Notes under the pieces: model-generated
Database searches by the model: none
Told to the model about the DNA's origin: nothing
The model's input: the letters and a program-made list of their open reading frames with translations, nothing else
Made by a program: the position numbers and the translations under genes
In this document: positions 15,920 to 24,313 of the stretch, one piece after another
Position numbering within the stretch: the stretch's first letter is position 1
Layout: every line of letters starts with the position of its first letter
Assembly (NCBI GenBank): GCA_003343565.1
Contig: QALA01000040.1
Span: 1 to 40,217, forward strand
Length of the DNA stretch: 40,217 nucleotides
Reading direction: 5' to 3'
Source of the DNA: Verrucomicrobiota bacterium
GTDB lineage: Bacteria; Verrucomicrobiota; Verrucomicrobiia; Opitutales; Intestinicryptomonadaceae

Positions 15920-16852
15920 CTAAAGTTTAAAACGCTTCACCGGAAGCCTGCCGGACTTCGACTTCAGCCACTGCTCCAAATCCGCGGGAACTCTCATTTC
16001 CGCCAGGAGCTCCCCAAACATGCACGAGCGCGCCTTGACGCGGGCGGTCAGGCAAGAGATGTCCATGGTCAAATCGACCCTGCGCTCCCCGCGGACAGGC
16101 TCGATAAATTCGTCCGGATTCAACCCGAAATGTTCGGCTATTCTCCGGCCCATGTCGAACCGGGAAAGAGGCTCAAGCCCCGCGTAATGGTAGATGCCGC
16201 TGACATTGTTGCGCTGGCAAAGCTCTACGAGGAGGCCTCCGAGCCGCTCCGCCGAAAGGGGGCATTTTATTTCGTCTTCGCGCAGGGCTGTCCGCTCCCC
16301 GCGCGCCCAAGCGCGCAAGAGCTTCTCGTGAAGAGAGCGGCGGGTCGTAAGGCTGTTTCCGCTGACATGGCTGAGACGCAACACCACGCTGGTCGGAGCG
16401 GAAACTTTTAGCACCCTCTTTTCGGCAAGCAGTTTCAGCTGTCCGTAAAGGGTGCCCGGATTGGGAATGTCGGTATTTCTGTACGGGGCGGCGGAGCCGT
16501 CGAAAACCATGTCCGTCGAAAGGTGGATAAAGCGCGCGTTCACGTGATCGGCGAGAACCGCGAGGGTTTCGGGAAGTTCCGCGTCCAGACGGTTGGCCAA
16601 TTCGGGATTGGCATCTACGTCCGCCGGACTGGATATCGCCGCGCAATTTACAATCGCTTCGGGAAAAACGTCCAACACCAACCGCTGGAGCGCGGCAAAA
16701 TCGGCCGCGTCAATCGATACGTTTTTGACTCCGCGCATCTGCGGAAGCGCGTTCTTCCCCGACACCGCCACCACGCTGTGCCCGTCCTCAGCCGCCGCCC
16801 GGACGAAATTCCAGCCCACCAATCCGCTTGCGCCTGTGCATAATATCAACAT
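15920..16852 (-). CDS. RmlD-like sugar-nucleotide reductase (SDR family)
   Basis: A 310-residue extended short-chain dehydrogenase of the RmlD (dTDP-4-dehydrorhamnose reductase) type. The NAD(P)-binding GASGLVG is at residues 7-13, the strand VNCAAISSPADVDANPE follows the RmlD pattern, STDMVFDG contains the catalytic Thr/Ser region, and YGQLK supplies the YxxxK catalytic pair. The C-terminal part (SGIYHYAG...ISRFDMGRRIAEHFGL-like) is the substrate lobe. Other rhamnose genes (rmlABC) are not nearby, so the substrate may be another nucleotide sugar. It is the first gene of the minus-strand group ending with the binding-protein-like gene and is divergent from hisC with 83 bp between starts. There is no Shine-Dalgarno site. 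Confidence 0.75.
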   Translation of the reverse strand: MLILCTGASGLVGWNFVRAAAEDGHSVVAVSGKNALPQMRGVKNVSIDAADFAALQRLVLDVFPEAIVNCAAISSPADVDANPELANRLDAELPETLAVLADHVNARFIHLSTDMVFDGSAAPYRNTDIPNPGTLYGQLKLLAEKRVLKVSAPTSVVLRLSHVSGNSLTTRRSLHEKLLRAWARGERTALREDEIKCPLSAERLGGLLVELCQRNNVSGIYHYAGLEPLSRFDMGRRIAEHFGLNPDEFIEPVRGERRVDLTMDISCLTARVKARSCMFGELLAEMRVPADLEQWLKSKSGRLPVKRFKL

Positions 16853-16935
16853 GCCGCAATTTTCAAAAAAAATATCCGCGCTTGCAAATATTAAATGGCG
16901 CGCAATAATGAAAGTTTCAGATTTTAGAAAGAATT

Positions 16936-18024
16936 ATGAGCCTTGAAAACACGGTAAAAGAACAGGTAAAGTCGCTTCCCGTCTACGAGACGGGCAAGCC
17001 GATAGAGTACGTGGCGCGCGAATTCGGACTGGATCCCGACGGAGTTCTGAAAATGGCGTCGAACGAAAATCCGCTCGGCCCCTCGCCCAAGGCGGTCGAG
17101 GCGGTAAAGAAGCGCCTCGAAACCCTAAACTACTATCCGGACGGCGGCTGCTACGACCTCCGCATGAAGGTGGCGAAAGCCCGGTCGCTAAAGCCGACGC
17201 AGCTCACCTTCGGCAACGGCTCCAACGAGATTCTCGAATTTCTGGCGCAGTGCTTTGTGGACCGCGGCGACGAAACCGTTTTCGGGGAACAGAGCTTCAT
17301 AGTCTACAAGCTGGCCACCATATTCATGGGCGGGGTTTGCAAGAGCGTCCCCATGCCCGGCATGCGCTACGACCTCGACGCCCTTCGCGACGCCGTCACC
17401 GACAAGACGAAAATCGTCTTCATGACAAATCCGAACAACCCGACCGGCGCGGTCGTAAAGGAGGACGACGTTCTCGCGTTCGCCCGCTCGCTGCCGGAGC
17501 GCGTCGTATTTTGCTACGACGAAGCCTATGTCGAATACCAGGACGAACAGCCGAACCTGCTTCCTCTGATAGAGGAGGGGCGAAACGTCGTGTGCCTGCG
17601 CACGTTCTCCAAAATCTACGGGCTGGCCGGGCTGAGGTGCGGATACGCCTATTCCTCGGAGGAAATGGCCGGCTATCTAAACCGCGCGCGCGAGCCGTTC
17701 AACGTGAACTCCCTCGCGCAGGCGGGCGCATGCGCCGCCCTCGACGACGCCGAATTTGTCGAGCGCAGCCGCAGCGTAAACAAGGCCGGAATGCGGCAGT
17801 TTGCCGAAGCGTTCGACAGGCTCGGATTGGAGCATTTCGAACAGGGCGCAAACTTCGTCATGCTAAAAATGGAAAATGCCGTAGACAAATTCCGCCAACT
17901 TCAAATGCGCGGGATAATCGTTCGCCCGAATGTGGGATACGGCCTTCCGGACTGGCTCAGAATCACCGTCGGCACTCCGGAGCAAAACGAACGCTGCATT
18001 GAGGAGATAAAGAAGCTCGTCTGA
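16936..18024 (+). CDS. hisC: Histidinol-phosphate aminotransferase
   Basis: A 362-residue class I/II PLP aminotransferase of the HisC type, which converts imidazole-acetol phosphate plus glutamate to histidinol phosphate. Visible features are ASNENPLGPSP (41-51), YPDGGCYDLR, NPNNPTG (165-171), CYDEAYVEY with the PLP-binding Asp195, and RTFSKIYGLAGLRCGY with the Schiff-base Lys226. The C-terminal substrate Arg appears in DWLRITVGTPEQN. Length and motifs are normal. Related HisC-like enzymes can act on aromatic amino acids. No other his genes are near. The CBS-protein gene starts 6 bp after the stop, so they are probably cotranscribed. There is no strong Shine-Dalgarno. Confidence 0.9.
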   Translation: MSLENTVKEQVKSLPVYETGKPIEYVAREFGLDPDGVLKMASNENPLGPSPKAVEAVKKRLETLNYYPDGGCYDLRMKVAKARSLKPTQLTFGNGSNEILEFLAQCFVDRGDETVFGEQSFIVYKLATIFMGGVCKSVPMPGMRYDLDALRDAVTDKTKIVFMTNPNNPTGAVVKEDDVLAFARSLPERVVFCYDEAYVEYQDEQPNLLPLIEEGRNVVCLRTFSKIYGLAGLRCGYAYSSEEMAGYLNRAREPFNVNSLAQAGACAALDDAEFVERSRSVNKAGMRQFAEAFDRLGLEHFEQGANFVMLKMENAVDKFRQLQMRGIIVRPNVGYGLPDWLRITVGTPEQNERCIEEIKKLV

Positions 18025-18030
18025 GCTCAC

Positions 18031-19353
18031 ATGGATTCCCCCGTCGCAGTCTGCTCCGCTTTGGCCGCCTGCCTCGCGCTGTGCTGCGCAGCATCGGCGC
18101 TGGCGGCGGCGTTCGCCTCGGCAATCGCCGCAAAGAAATTCCCGCAGGTCGGAAGCGCGGGGACGGCGAAATCCCCAAAGCCGGACGCCCTGTCCGCATC
18201 GGCAAAATTCTTTCTCGAACGCTCCGACCGCGCCGGGGCGGCGATCTCAATGCTGCGCGCCGCTATTCTTGCGCTCTCCGCCTTCTGCATAGCCGCAGGC
18301 GCGCGCGAGATTTTAGACATGCGCCAAAACTGGATCGGGACGGTTGCCGCATACGCGCTGTCGATTCCCGCATTGCTGACGCTGCAACGCGCATTTATCG
18401 ACCTCCCCTTTTCCGCCCTCGGCCGCAGGAGGGCGACGGCCGCGCTCAACCGCCTGTCTAAGCCGTTTTTTGTCGTTTACGCGATATTCGCGCCGCTGGA
18501 GTTTCTCGCGCAAAAATTGGGAGCGGCAATTTTTGGCGGCAAACATTGCGAAAACGCCCCATTTGAATATCTCGACGTGGAAGTCATGCTGCGCGCGCAA
18601 AATTCGGAGGCCGAATCAATATCGCCGTACGCGGGAAAGATTCTCAACAACGCCCTGCGCCTCAACGAACTCGACGTCAGCGACGTGATGCTGCCGCGCA
18701 GCCAGGTGGCCTACATGGATACGGAGTCCCCGAATTCGGAAAACATCGCCCTCGCCCTCGAAAAGGGCTACACGCGATACCCGCTCTGCCGCGACAACCT
18801 CGACAACTGTTTCGGGCTTATCCACATAAAAGACATACTGAATTTCGTCTGTTCCAACGAGAGCGCGGACTCGATAGACCTAATGAAAATCCGGCGCGAC
18901 ACCATACGCCTGAAGGAGACCGACAAGCTCGAATCCGCCATGCTGAAAATGCTGAAATACAAACTGCACATGGCCATGGTGGAGGACGAATTCGGGGGAA
19001 ACATAGGAGTATTGACGCTCGATGCGGCTCTCAGCCAGCTGGTGGGAAAAATACGCGACGAGTTCGACAGCGCAGCGCAAGACAAGACGATTCAGGCCGC
19101 CGGAAAAAACAGGTACAGAATATCCGGCTCGGCCAGCCTGCACCGCGTTGAGGACTTCCTCGACGTGGATTTTGAAACCGACGAAGTATCGACTTTCGGA
19201 GGCCTAATAACTCTTACGCTTGGACGTTTCCCCGAACCCGGAGAGCGCATATTGTTTTCCGGGCAGCGTCTGCGCGTGACCGTCGAGAGCGTCGGGGAGC
19301 GCATGGTGGGCGATTGCGTCGCGGAAATTGAGGAGCCCGAACGGGAGGCCTGA
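18031..19353 (+). CDS. CNNM/CorC-type membrane protein with CBS domains
   Basis: A 440-residue protein of the hemolysin C/CorC (CNNM, DUF21) family, proposed to move or regulate Mg2+ and related divalent cations. The N-terminal DUF21 membrane domain has hydrophobic segments at about 5-35, 75-125 and 145-165. A CBS pair follows the DVMLPRSQV motif (residues about 215-330, with the family's RYPLCRDNLDNCFGLIHIKD and EDEFGGNIGVLTLD segments). A C-terminal CorC_HlyC transporter-associated domain lies at about 350-435. It starts with ATG 18031, 6 bp after hisC, and lacks a Shine-Dalgarno. The hisC pairing has no obvious functional link. Confidence 0.85.
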   Translation: MDSPVAVCSALAACLALCCAASALAAAFASAIAAKKFPQVGSAGTAKSPKPDALSASAKFFLERSDRAGAAISMLRAAILALSAFCIAAGAREILDMRQNWIGTVAAYALSIPALLTLQRAFIDLPFSALGRRRATAALNRLSKPFFVVYAIFAPLEFLAQKLGAAIFGGKHCENAPFEYLDVEVMLRAQNSEAESISPYAGKILNNALRLNELDVSDVMLPRSQVAYMDTESPNSENIALALEKGYTRYPLCRDNLDNCFGLIHIKDILNFVCSNESADSIDLMKIRRDTIRLKETDKLESAMLKMLKYKLHMAMVEDEFGGNIGVLTLDAALSQLVGKIRDEFDSAAQDKTIQAAGKNRYRISGSASLHRVEDFLDVDFETDEVSTFGGLITLTLGRFPEPGERILFSGQRLRVTVESVGERMVGDCVAEIEEPEREA

Positions 19354-19401
19354 CGAAAAGAAAGAGCCGGAGAAAGATTCGCGCCGGATAAGGCTGCTTC
19401 G

Positions 19402-19453
19402 CCATAAAACGCAGACTGTTTCTCCATAAAGCGCAGACTGCTTTACCATAAAT
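19402..19453. repeat. 22-bp tandem repeat, 2.4 units
   Basis: Units 19402-19423 and 19424-19445 share ccataaa, cgcagactg and a T/C-rich end. A third partial unit (ccataaat) begins at 19446. The array starts about 50 bp after the stop codon of the CBS-protein gene. Confidence 0.75.
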
Positions 19454-19819
19454 TGTCCTGCCGCATTCTCCCTAATTGTTCGGACCGCCCCATTTGAAAA
19501 ACGCTTTGCCCATTTCTTTCCCTTGCGCTCAAACTTCGCAAGTTTGCGGGGGCTTCATTCCTTCCCGCTTCCGTTTTCAACAAAGAGAAATTGCGAATGC
19601 GCGCAATTCCGCTTTAGCTCTTCGCTTTGCGCAGTCTGCTTCTGCCCGCACCGCCTAAATTTTTCCGACGCTACCTTCGGATTCTCACGCAAAATCCGCA
19701 GGTCTGTCTACCCCGAAAAATCCGCAGGCCCATTTCGCCGTATCCCTTCCCCGCCGGTTCGAGGAGCCGCCGCTTCCGCATTGCGGATACTCCAAATTCA
19801 TTCACCGGCCGAACAAACC

Positions 19820-19885
19820 AATTTCACCGAACGCGCAAATTAATTTTACCGAACACGCAGGTTAATTTCATCGGAGGCGCAGGTT
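19820..19885. repeat. 22-bp tandem repeat, three units
   Basis: Units 19820-19841, 19842-19863 and 19864-19885 share an aattt start, an accgaa/atcgga centre and a cgcaggtt or cgcaaatt end. A related but diverged unit seems to precede the array, at about 19801. Confidence 0.75.
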
Positions 19886-19888
19886 AAC

Positions 19889-19923
19889 TTTGAAAAGCGC
19901 CTTTGAAAGACGCCTTTGAAAAG
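19889..19923. repeat. 13-bp tandem repeat, 2.7 units
   Basis: tttgaaaagcgcc, tttgaaagacgcc and a partial tttgaaaag follow the 22-bp array directly. Confidence 0.65.
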
Positions 19924-19956
19924 TTCGCCGCCCCAGCCCGCGATGAAGAGCGCACA

Positions 19957-20700
19957 TTAACGAACGCCTCTGCCGCCTCCCGGACGCGCGCCGCACCCGG
20001 ATTTTTTAAGCCGCCAAAATATGGACGTGCGCCTGGCGAAGACTTCGTCGCTTTCAGACAGGCGGGCCTGGGCGCGCTCCAGCGTCTCGGAGGAAATTTT
20101 ACCGGATTGTGCGAACTCGGCGCCTGCCCTTTCAAACGCCTTCAAAATCGAGCGCATTCTCAGCGAGCGCGAATCGGAGTCGACAAAGTACGGAGACTCC
20201 GCCCGGCAAATGTCCGCGACATACTCGAACCCCATAGCCTGCGCAAGCAGCCGATAGGTCGACGACAACGCCTCAAACGACGCCGAAGTCCCGGAGGCCG
20301 CCCCTATCGTCACAAGCTTCTTGTGCGGAACTTTGAAGCGCATTTGGCTGGACGGCGAACCGTCCGCCGGATTTGTCGAATAGCCGCCCACAAACGGAAA
20401 ACACCTGTCGAAAAAAACCTTCAGCTGCGCGCTCATCGAGTAAAAATACACCGGAGAGGCCAGCACGAGAGCGTCTGCGCCGTCCAAGGCGGCGAGTATT
20501 GGGCGCATGTCGTCGTCCAGCGGACACTCGCCCGTCGCCGAACAGGCAAAACAGCCGCGGCACATTTCGATTTTTGCAGCGCACAAATCCACATCGAGCA
20601 AATCCGCCCCGGCCGACCGCATGCCGCCGGCAAAGAGATTTGCAAGCTTTTCGGTCGCGCCGCACTTGCGCGGATTCGCCCTCAACAGAAGAGTCTTCAT
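19957..20700 (-). CDS. Flavodoxin-fold NAD(P)H-dependent oxidoreductase with Cys cluster
   Basis: A 247-residue FMN reductase-family protein. RANPRKCGATEKLA is the N-terminal flavin-phosphate loop and SPVYFYSMSAQLKVFFDRCF the second flavin region. A cluster CRGCFAC plus a later Cys (C-x2-C-x2-C-x5-C) precedes DDDM, similar to the protein at 5463-5999 but embedded in a longer chain with a C-terminal extension of about 60 residues that ends in a basic, Gly/Arg-rich tail. The start overlaps the stop of the fabZ-like gene by 4 bp (ATGA), so translation is probably coupled. Its role with the fatty-acid genes is unknown. Confidence 0.75.
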   Translation of the reverse strand: MKTLLLRANPRKCGATEKLANLFAGGMRSAGADLLDVDLCAAKIEMCRGCFACSATGECPLDDDMRPILAALDGADALVLASPVYFYSMSAQLKVFFDRCFPFVGGYSTNPADGSPSSQMRFKVPHKKLVTIGAASGTSASFEALSSTYRLLAQAMGFEYVADICRAESPYFVDSDSRSLRMRSILKAFERAGAEFAQSGKISSETLERAQARLSESDEVFARRTSIFWRLKKSGCGARPGGGRGVR

Positions 20701-21173
20701 TCCGCATTCTTTTGCGAGGCCAGCACGAGCGTTCCGGACGCGACGGGAATCCCGCCGACAAACGCCCCCACCGCAAAGTTGAACAGCCCCTCAAACTCCC
20801 TCCTCAATTCCGACTTCAAAACCAAGACCGAGCCGGGATTTACGACCTTCAAAAATTTGACGTTGCTCGAAGCCAAATAATATATTCTGCCGCGCCCTTC
20901 CCCCTCGTCCGACGCGCGGCTTTTTTCCGCCTCGCGGCCGCCTCCCGAAAAGCCCAAGAAAAGCCCGCTCGTCTGCGCCATAGCCTCCAGCATGAGAACT
21001 CCCGGCATTATGGGCTTGCCAGGAAAGTGCCCGGCAAAAAACGGGAGATTCGCGTCTATGTCGAACTCGGCCTCTATCGAATGCGCGTCCGCATCGACCC
21101 GGATTATGCGGCTCACAAAGAGAAACGGCGCGCGGTGCGCGAGCAGATCTTTTACGTCTGGATAATTTTGCAT
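20697..21173 (-). CDS. fabZ: FabZ-like 3-hydroxyacyl-ACP dehydratase
   Basis: A 158-residue hot-dog-fold dehydratase of the FabZ type, which removes water from 3-hydroxyacyl-ACP in fatty-acid elongation. The active-site stretch is GHFPGKPIMPGVLMLEAMAQ, with His49 and Glu63 as the catalytic pair. LAHRAPFLFVSRI near the N-terminus matches the family's LPHRYPFL motif. An insertion of about 15 Ser/Glu/Gly-rich residues at about 75-90 is unusual. ATG 21173 is chosen because the frame upstream runs into plsC and is Arg-rich. It lies 4 bp after the plsC stop and overlaps the next gene, so plsC, fabZ and the flavoprotein form one operon. A second fabZ elsewhere in the genome is possible. Confidence 0.85.
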   Translation of the reverse strand: MQNYPDVKDLLAHRAPFLFVSRIIRVDADAHSIEAEFDIDANLPFFAGHFPGKPIMPGVLMLEAMAQTSGLFLGFSGGGREAEKSRASDEGEGRGRIYYLASSNVKFLKVVNPGSVLVLKSELRREFEGLFNFAVGAFVGGIPVASGTLVLASQKNAE

Positions 21174-21177
21174 CGAG

Positions 21178-21990
21178 TTAAAATTGTCTGAACGAATCGC
21201 CGCCGGAGTCAAATTTTTTTGCGCGCAGAGCCGAAGATATGGCCCGAAACGCCTCGTCGGACAAATCCGCCGCCCGACGGCGCGCAGACGGCATCGGAGG
21301 CAGGAACCTCGCCGCAAACACGTTGCCGGGCCTTGGGAAAAACAGAGAATCCCCGCGCCCCAAAAAGCGGAACTTGTAGCGTATCGCCACGGGAACGACG
21401 TCCGCGCCCGTCGATGCGGCGACCTTGAAGGCCAGACGCTTAAACTCCCCCATACGCCCCGTCGCGCTCCGCCTTCCTTCGGGAAACACTATGACGTTCG
21501 TCCCGCCCCTCACAAGGCCGACGAGCCTTTCTTCCGCCGCGGCCACCGACGCGGACGACGAGGCGTCAACAGATACGAAATTGAAATACCGCGTCAAAAA
21601 CCAGGCCGCCAAGAGCGATTCGTATTTCGACTTCAGCAAACAGCACGCATTGGGAATCAACGCCAGCAGCAACAAAGGATCGAAAAGCGAGGTGTGGTTT
21701 GCCACGTACACCGCTCCAGAATCCCTCACGCTTTCCAACCCCCCAATCGGCTCAATCGCATAACAGCCCGCCGCCGGAAACGCGCGAAGAATAAACGCGC
21801 GCAAAAGCAGCCTCAGCAGGCGCGACAACGCCCGTTCCCTGCGTTTCGGCGCGCCCGCCAAAACCAGAGAAATCAAAACGGCCGCAAAGACAAAAAGGAC
21901 ATTCGCCAAAACATAGCACGCATAGGCCGCGCAGGCCTTCAATTTAAAAAGCCGCGGATAACGGCAAAAATCTCCGCCACTTTCTAACAT
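21178..21990 (-). CDS. plsC: 1-acylglycerol-3-phosphate acyltransferase
   Basis: A 270-residue PlsC-family acyltransferase making phosphatidic acid from lysophosphatidic acid. The catalytic HX4D motif is NHTSLFD at 98-104 and the glycerol-phosphate-binding FPEGRRS is at 169-175. A hydrophobic stretch at 19-45 anchors it to the inner membrane. It is the first gene of a tight operon with fabZ and the flavodoxin-fold gene, which fits phospholipid and fatty-acid metabolism. Related LPS or ornithine-lipid acyltransferases share the motifs, so the exact acceptor is inferred. There is no Shine-Dalgarno site. Confidence 0.85.
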   Translation of the reverse strand: MLESGGDFCRYPRLFKLKACAAYACYVLANVLFVFAAVLISLVLAGAPKRRERALSRLLRLLLRAFILRAFPAAGCYAIEPIGGLESVRDSGAVYVANHTSLFDPLLLLALIPNACCLLKSKYESLLAAWFLTRYFNFVSVDASSSASVAAAEERLVGLVRGGTNVIVFPEGRRSATGRMGEFKRLAFKVAASTGADVVPVAIRYKFRFLGRGDSLFFPRPGNVFAARFLPPMPSARRRAADLSDEAFRAISSALRAKKFDSGGDSFRQF

Positions 21991-22057
21991 TATCGCCGTT
22001 GGCCAACAACGCCCATTCGCGCACCCCGCATTGCCGATCGCTTCGCAAAAACCCGTC

Positions 22058-22978
22058 CTATTCGGAATAGAGCCAGGTGGAAAGATAACGCGTCCCGGTG
22101 TCCGGAATGATTGCCACTATTTTTTTGCCGGCGTTTTCGGGAAGCTTGGCAAGTTCCAATGCGGCGTAAACTGCGGCTCCCGCGGAAATCCCGGAATGTA
22201 TGCCCTCCTCCTTGGCGAGTCTGCGCGCAGTCCGGCCGGCGTCCGCATCGCCGACTTGCACAACGCCGTCGACAACCGTCGAATCGTAAATCTTGGGGAC
22301 AAATCCGGCTCCGATGCCCTGTATTTTATGCGTCCCCGGCTTGCCCCCGGAAAGCACGGGGGAAGATTCCGGCTCGACGGCGTAAATCTTGACGGAGGGC
22401 TTCAAGCGCTTCAACGCCTGCCCAACCCCGCTAACCGTGCCTCCGGTTCCGACGCCGGCTACGACAATATCGACCGTTCCGTCCGTATCCTCCCATATTT
22501 CCATGCCGGTCGTCGCGCGATGTATCTCCGAATTGGCGGGATTCTCGAACTGCTGCGGAATGAAGGAACCGGGATTTTCCGCCTTAAGTTCAAGCGCCTT
22601 TTCAATCGCGCCGGACATGCCTTTTGCGCCGTCGGTCAGAACGAGCTGGGCTCCGAGGCTCAGCAAAAATTTTCTGCGCTCCACGCTCATAGTGTCTGGC
22701 ATAGTCAATATCAGCCTGTACCCCTTGACCGCCGCGACAAGCGCGAGACCTATCCCGGTATTGCCGCTCGTCGGCTCTATTATCAGCCCGCCCTTCTTCA
22801 AAACGCCCGCGCGCTCGGCCGCTTCGACCATCGCCAATGCGGCCCTGTCCTTGACGGAGCCGGACGGATTGAAAAATTCGAGCTTTGCAAGCACCTCGGC
22901 TTTGGAGTCGTTCAATCTGTTCAGGCGGACGAGAGGCGTCCTGCCGACAAGCTCAAGTATGTTGTCTGCCACTTTCAT
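22058..22978 (-). CDS. cysK: Cysteine synthase (O-acetylserine sulfhydrylase)
   Basis: A 306-residue PLP enzyme of the CysK/CysM family, making cysteine from O-acetylserine and sulfide. The Schiff-base Lys43 is in NPSGSVKDRAAL, the substrate loop TSGNTGIGLA follows near residue 71, and GTGGTVSGVGQ (about 175-185) holds the PLP phosphate. The family's conserved IQGIGAGFVPK motif, which in CysK contacts serine acetyltransferase, is present, so CysK is favoured over CysM. It starts at ATG 22978 with AAGGA seven bases upstream, one of few Shine-Dalgarno-like sites here. A palindrome lies about 55 bp upstream. No cysE is adjacent. Confidence 0.92.
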   Translation of the reverse strand: MKVADNILELVGRTPLVRLNRLNDSKAEVLAKLEFFNPSGSVKDRAALAMVEAAERAGVLKKGGLIIEPTSGNTGIGLALVAAVKGYRLILTMPDTMSVERRKFLLSLGAQLVLTDGAKGMSGAIEKALELKAENPGSFIPQQFENPANSEIHRATTGMEIWEDTDGTVDIVVAGVGTGGTVSGVGQALKRLKPSVKIYAVEPESSPVLSGGKPGTHKIQGIGAGFVPKIYDSTVVDGVVQVGDADAGRTARRLAKEEGIHSGISAGAAVYAALELAKLPENAGKKIVAIIPDTGTRYLSTWLYSE

Positions 22979-23033
22979 ATTTTTTCCTTTATTCTTGAGG
23001 TCGATATGCGCACTCCCCCGTTTGCGCGCGTTA

Positions 23034-23050
23034 TTTTGACGATGTCAAAA
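23034..23050 (-). promoter_or_regulatory. Palindrome and -35-like box upstream of cysK
   Basis: ttttgac-gat-gtcaaaa is a perfect 7-bp inverted repeat with a 3-bp centre. On the minus strand it contains TTGACA (23043-23048), so a regulator bound there would cover a -35 element. A -10 box is not obvious. The minus-strand box TTGACATCGTC also occurs upstream of the outer-membrane barrel gene at 28181. Confidence 0.4.
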
Positions 23051-23627
23051 CGCTCCCAAAAGTTCCGGATATGGCGCCGAAATTTCCAAACCGACGAAAA
23101 AAATCGGCGGGAAACTTTCGCGGCATTGGAGGCGCAACGGCATTGAAAGCGCATGCGCAATGCGCCATTTTTTCGCCGCAAGGCCGCAAAGGCAAAACGC
23201 CTCGCAGTTCCGCAATGCCAATCCGGTTCTTCAAATCGGCGCTATTGTCGATATTGCCGAAAGGCGGCGCATTGTCAACGCCCTTTAGCGCAACTTCGCC
23301 CGCCTTTTTTCGTCCGCCTTTTCGGAAGCGGGCGTTTTGCGTCGGGCGAAAAAGAAGCGGCGGCGGACAAATTCGACCCGAAAAGCGGCCGGCCGGATTG
23401 GCCGTACGCAGCGGTCGGCGCAGGCGGAAGCCGCCATTCGCAATATCCGACAAAATAAACGGCAAAATTCAAGGCGACTTTAGAAATCCATTCATGCAAA
23501 AACGGCCGCCAAAATCTTGCGGAATTTTGCAATCGGGGTTTTTCGCAAAAAAACGTGTACGGGAATCGTTCGCTCTTCGGAGGATTTTTAGCAAACTCGC
23601 AGGAGGAATTTAATCTTCCAAAATTAA

Positions 23628-23653
23628 GGCGGTCCGATATGGCGGTCCGATAT
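23628..23653. repeat. 13-bp perfect tandem repeat, two units
   Basis: ggcggtccgatat occurs twice in a row, followed by ggcggccgg as a partial third unit. Confidence 0.85.
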
Positions 23654-23778
23654 GGCGGCCGGGCGAGCCAATCCCGCCTCGGATTGCGGCGCAGCACAAC
23701 GCAACGCAACAGGCGATTGGGATTGCCGGAATCGGCATCGTCCAATTTCTTTGAAGGAATATTGCGAACGCCGATACA

Positions 23779-23802
23779 AGCGCATAAACGAGCGCATAAA
23801 CG
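23779..23802. repeat. 12-bp perfect tandem repeat, two units
   Basis: agcgcataaacg occurs twice in direct succession, about 12 bp past the crcB stop codon. Confidence 0.85.
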
Positions 23803-23814
23803 TTCGCATTCGTC

Positions 23815-24189
23815 CTATTTTGCCAGATAAAACCCGGACAAAAGTCCCAACGCCCCCAATGCCATGCTCGCGCAGACGTACAGGACGCACGACAGAACGT
23901 CGCCGCCCTTGATAAGTGCAAGCGATTCGTCCATAAATGCGCTAAAAGTAGTGAATCCGCCGCAAAACCCCACGGCAAGCAGCAACTTCGCATCGGACGA
24001 CAGAGGCGCACCGCCCCCTTTGGACAGACCGCACACGACACCCATGATTAGGCACCCGGCCGCATTTACGGCCAACGTGCCCAACGGAAACGCCGATGAC
24101 ACTACCCCCTGCACCGCCTTCGACAACAAATAGCGGGAAACGCTGCCCGCCGCTCCGCCAAAGGCCACCAACAAAATATCTTTCAACAT
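23815..24189 (-). CDS. crcB: Fluoride-specific ion channel Fluc
   Basis: A 124-residue four-helix membrane protein of the CrcB/Fluc family, which exports fluoride as a dual-topology dimer. Conserved segments are GGAAGSVSRYLLS (11-23) with the helix 1 Arg, FPLGTLAVNAAGCLIMG (34-50) with the pore Asn, and GFCGGFTTFSAF (about 74-85) with the Phe-box and TTFS stretch. The length is normal. A single copy is present here, which suits a homodimer. No fluoride riboswitch sequence could be recognised in the 124 bp upstream. It is divergent from the FadL-family gene. There is no Shine-Dalgarno site. Confidence 0.92.
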   Translation of the reverse strand: MLKDILLVAFGGAAGSVSRYLLSKAVQGVVSSAFPLGTLAVNAAGCLIMGVVCGLSKGGGAPLSSDAKLLLAVGFCGGFTTFSAFMDESLALIKGGDVLSCVLYVCASMALGALGLLSGFYLAK

Positions 24190-24264
24190 GGACGCGGAAA
24201 CGTACAGAAATTTTTAAACAAAAAAAGCTTTAAAAAAAATTCTTAGCGCCCATTATCCTCTAAA

Positions 24265-24286
24265 TTCCCTTCTGATTATAAGGGAA
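24265..24286 (+). promoter_or_regulatory. Inverted repeat between crcB and the FadL-family gene
   Basis: ttccctt (24265-24271), an 8-nt spacer and aagggaa (24280-24286) form a perfect 7-bp inverted repeat in the 124-bp divergent spacer, 27 bp before the FadL-family ATG. It could be an operator or a leader hairpin. Confidence 0.4.
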
Positions 24287-24313
24287 GACATACTAAACTT
24301 ATAAACTGATATT

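Larger units (their letters stand above)
19354..19956. other. Gene-free spacer rich in short tandem repeats
   Basis: 600 bp between convergent genes. It contains two separate 22-bp tandem arrays, a 13-bp array and an interrupted repeat of aaaatccgcagg at 19691 and 19717. No credible gene and no clean terminator was found. Confidence 0.55.
22979..23814. other. Gene-free spacer between cysK and crcB
   Basis: About 835 bp. It contains the palindrome upstream of cysK and two perfect short tandem repeats (23628-23653 and 23779-23802). Open frames on both strands are low-complexity and I reject them. Confidence 0.5.

Noticed and set aside
19402..19923. CRISPR array
   Set aside because: The 22-bp and 13-bp units are directly adjacent without unique spacers, and no cas genes are present.
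22031..23146. 371-codon plus-strand open frame
   Set aside because: It is antisense to cysK and its spacer. CysK motifs on the minus strand settle the coding strand.
24190..24313. Fluoride riboswitch ahead of crcB
   Set aside because: I looked for the crcB-motif conserved blocks on the minus strand and did not find them. Only an unrelated inverted repeat is present.
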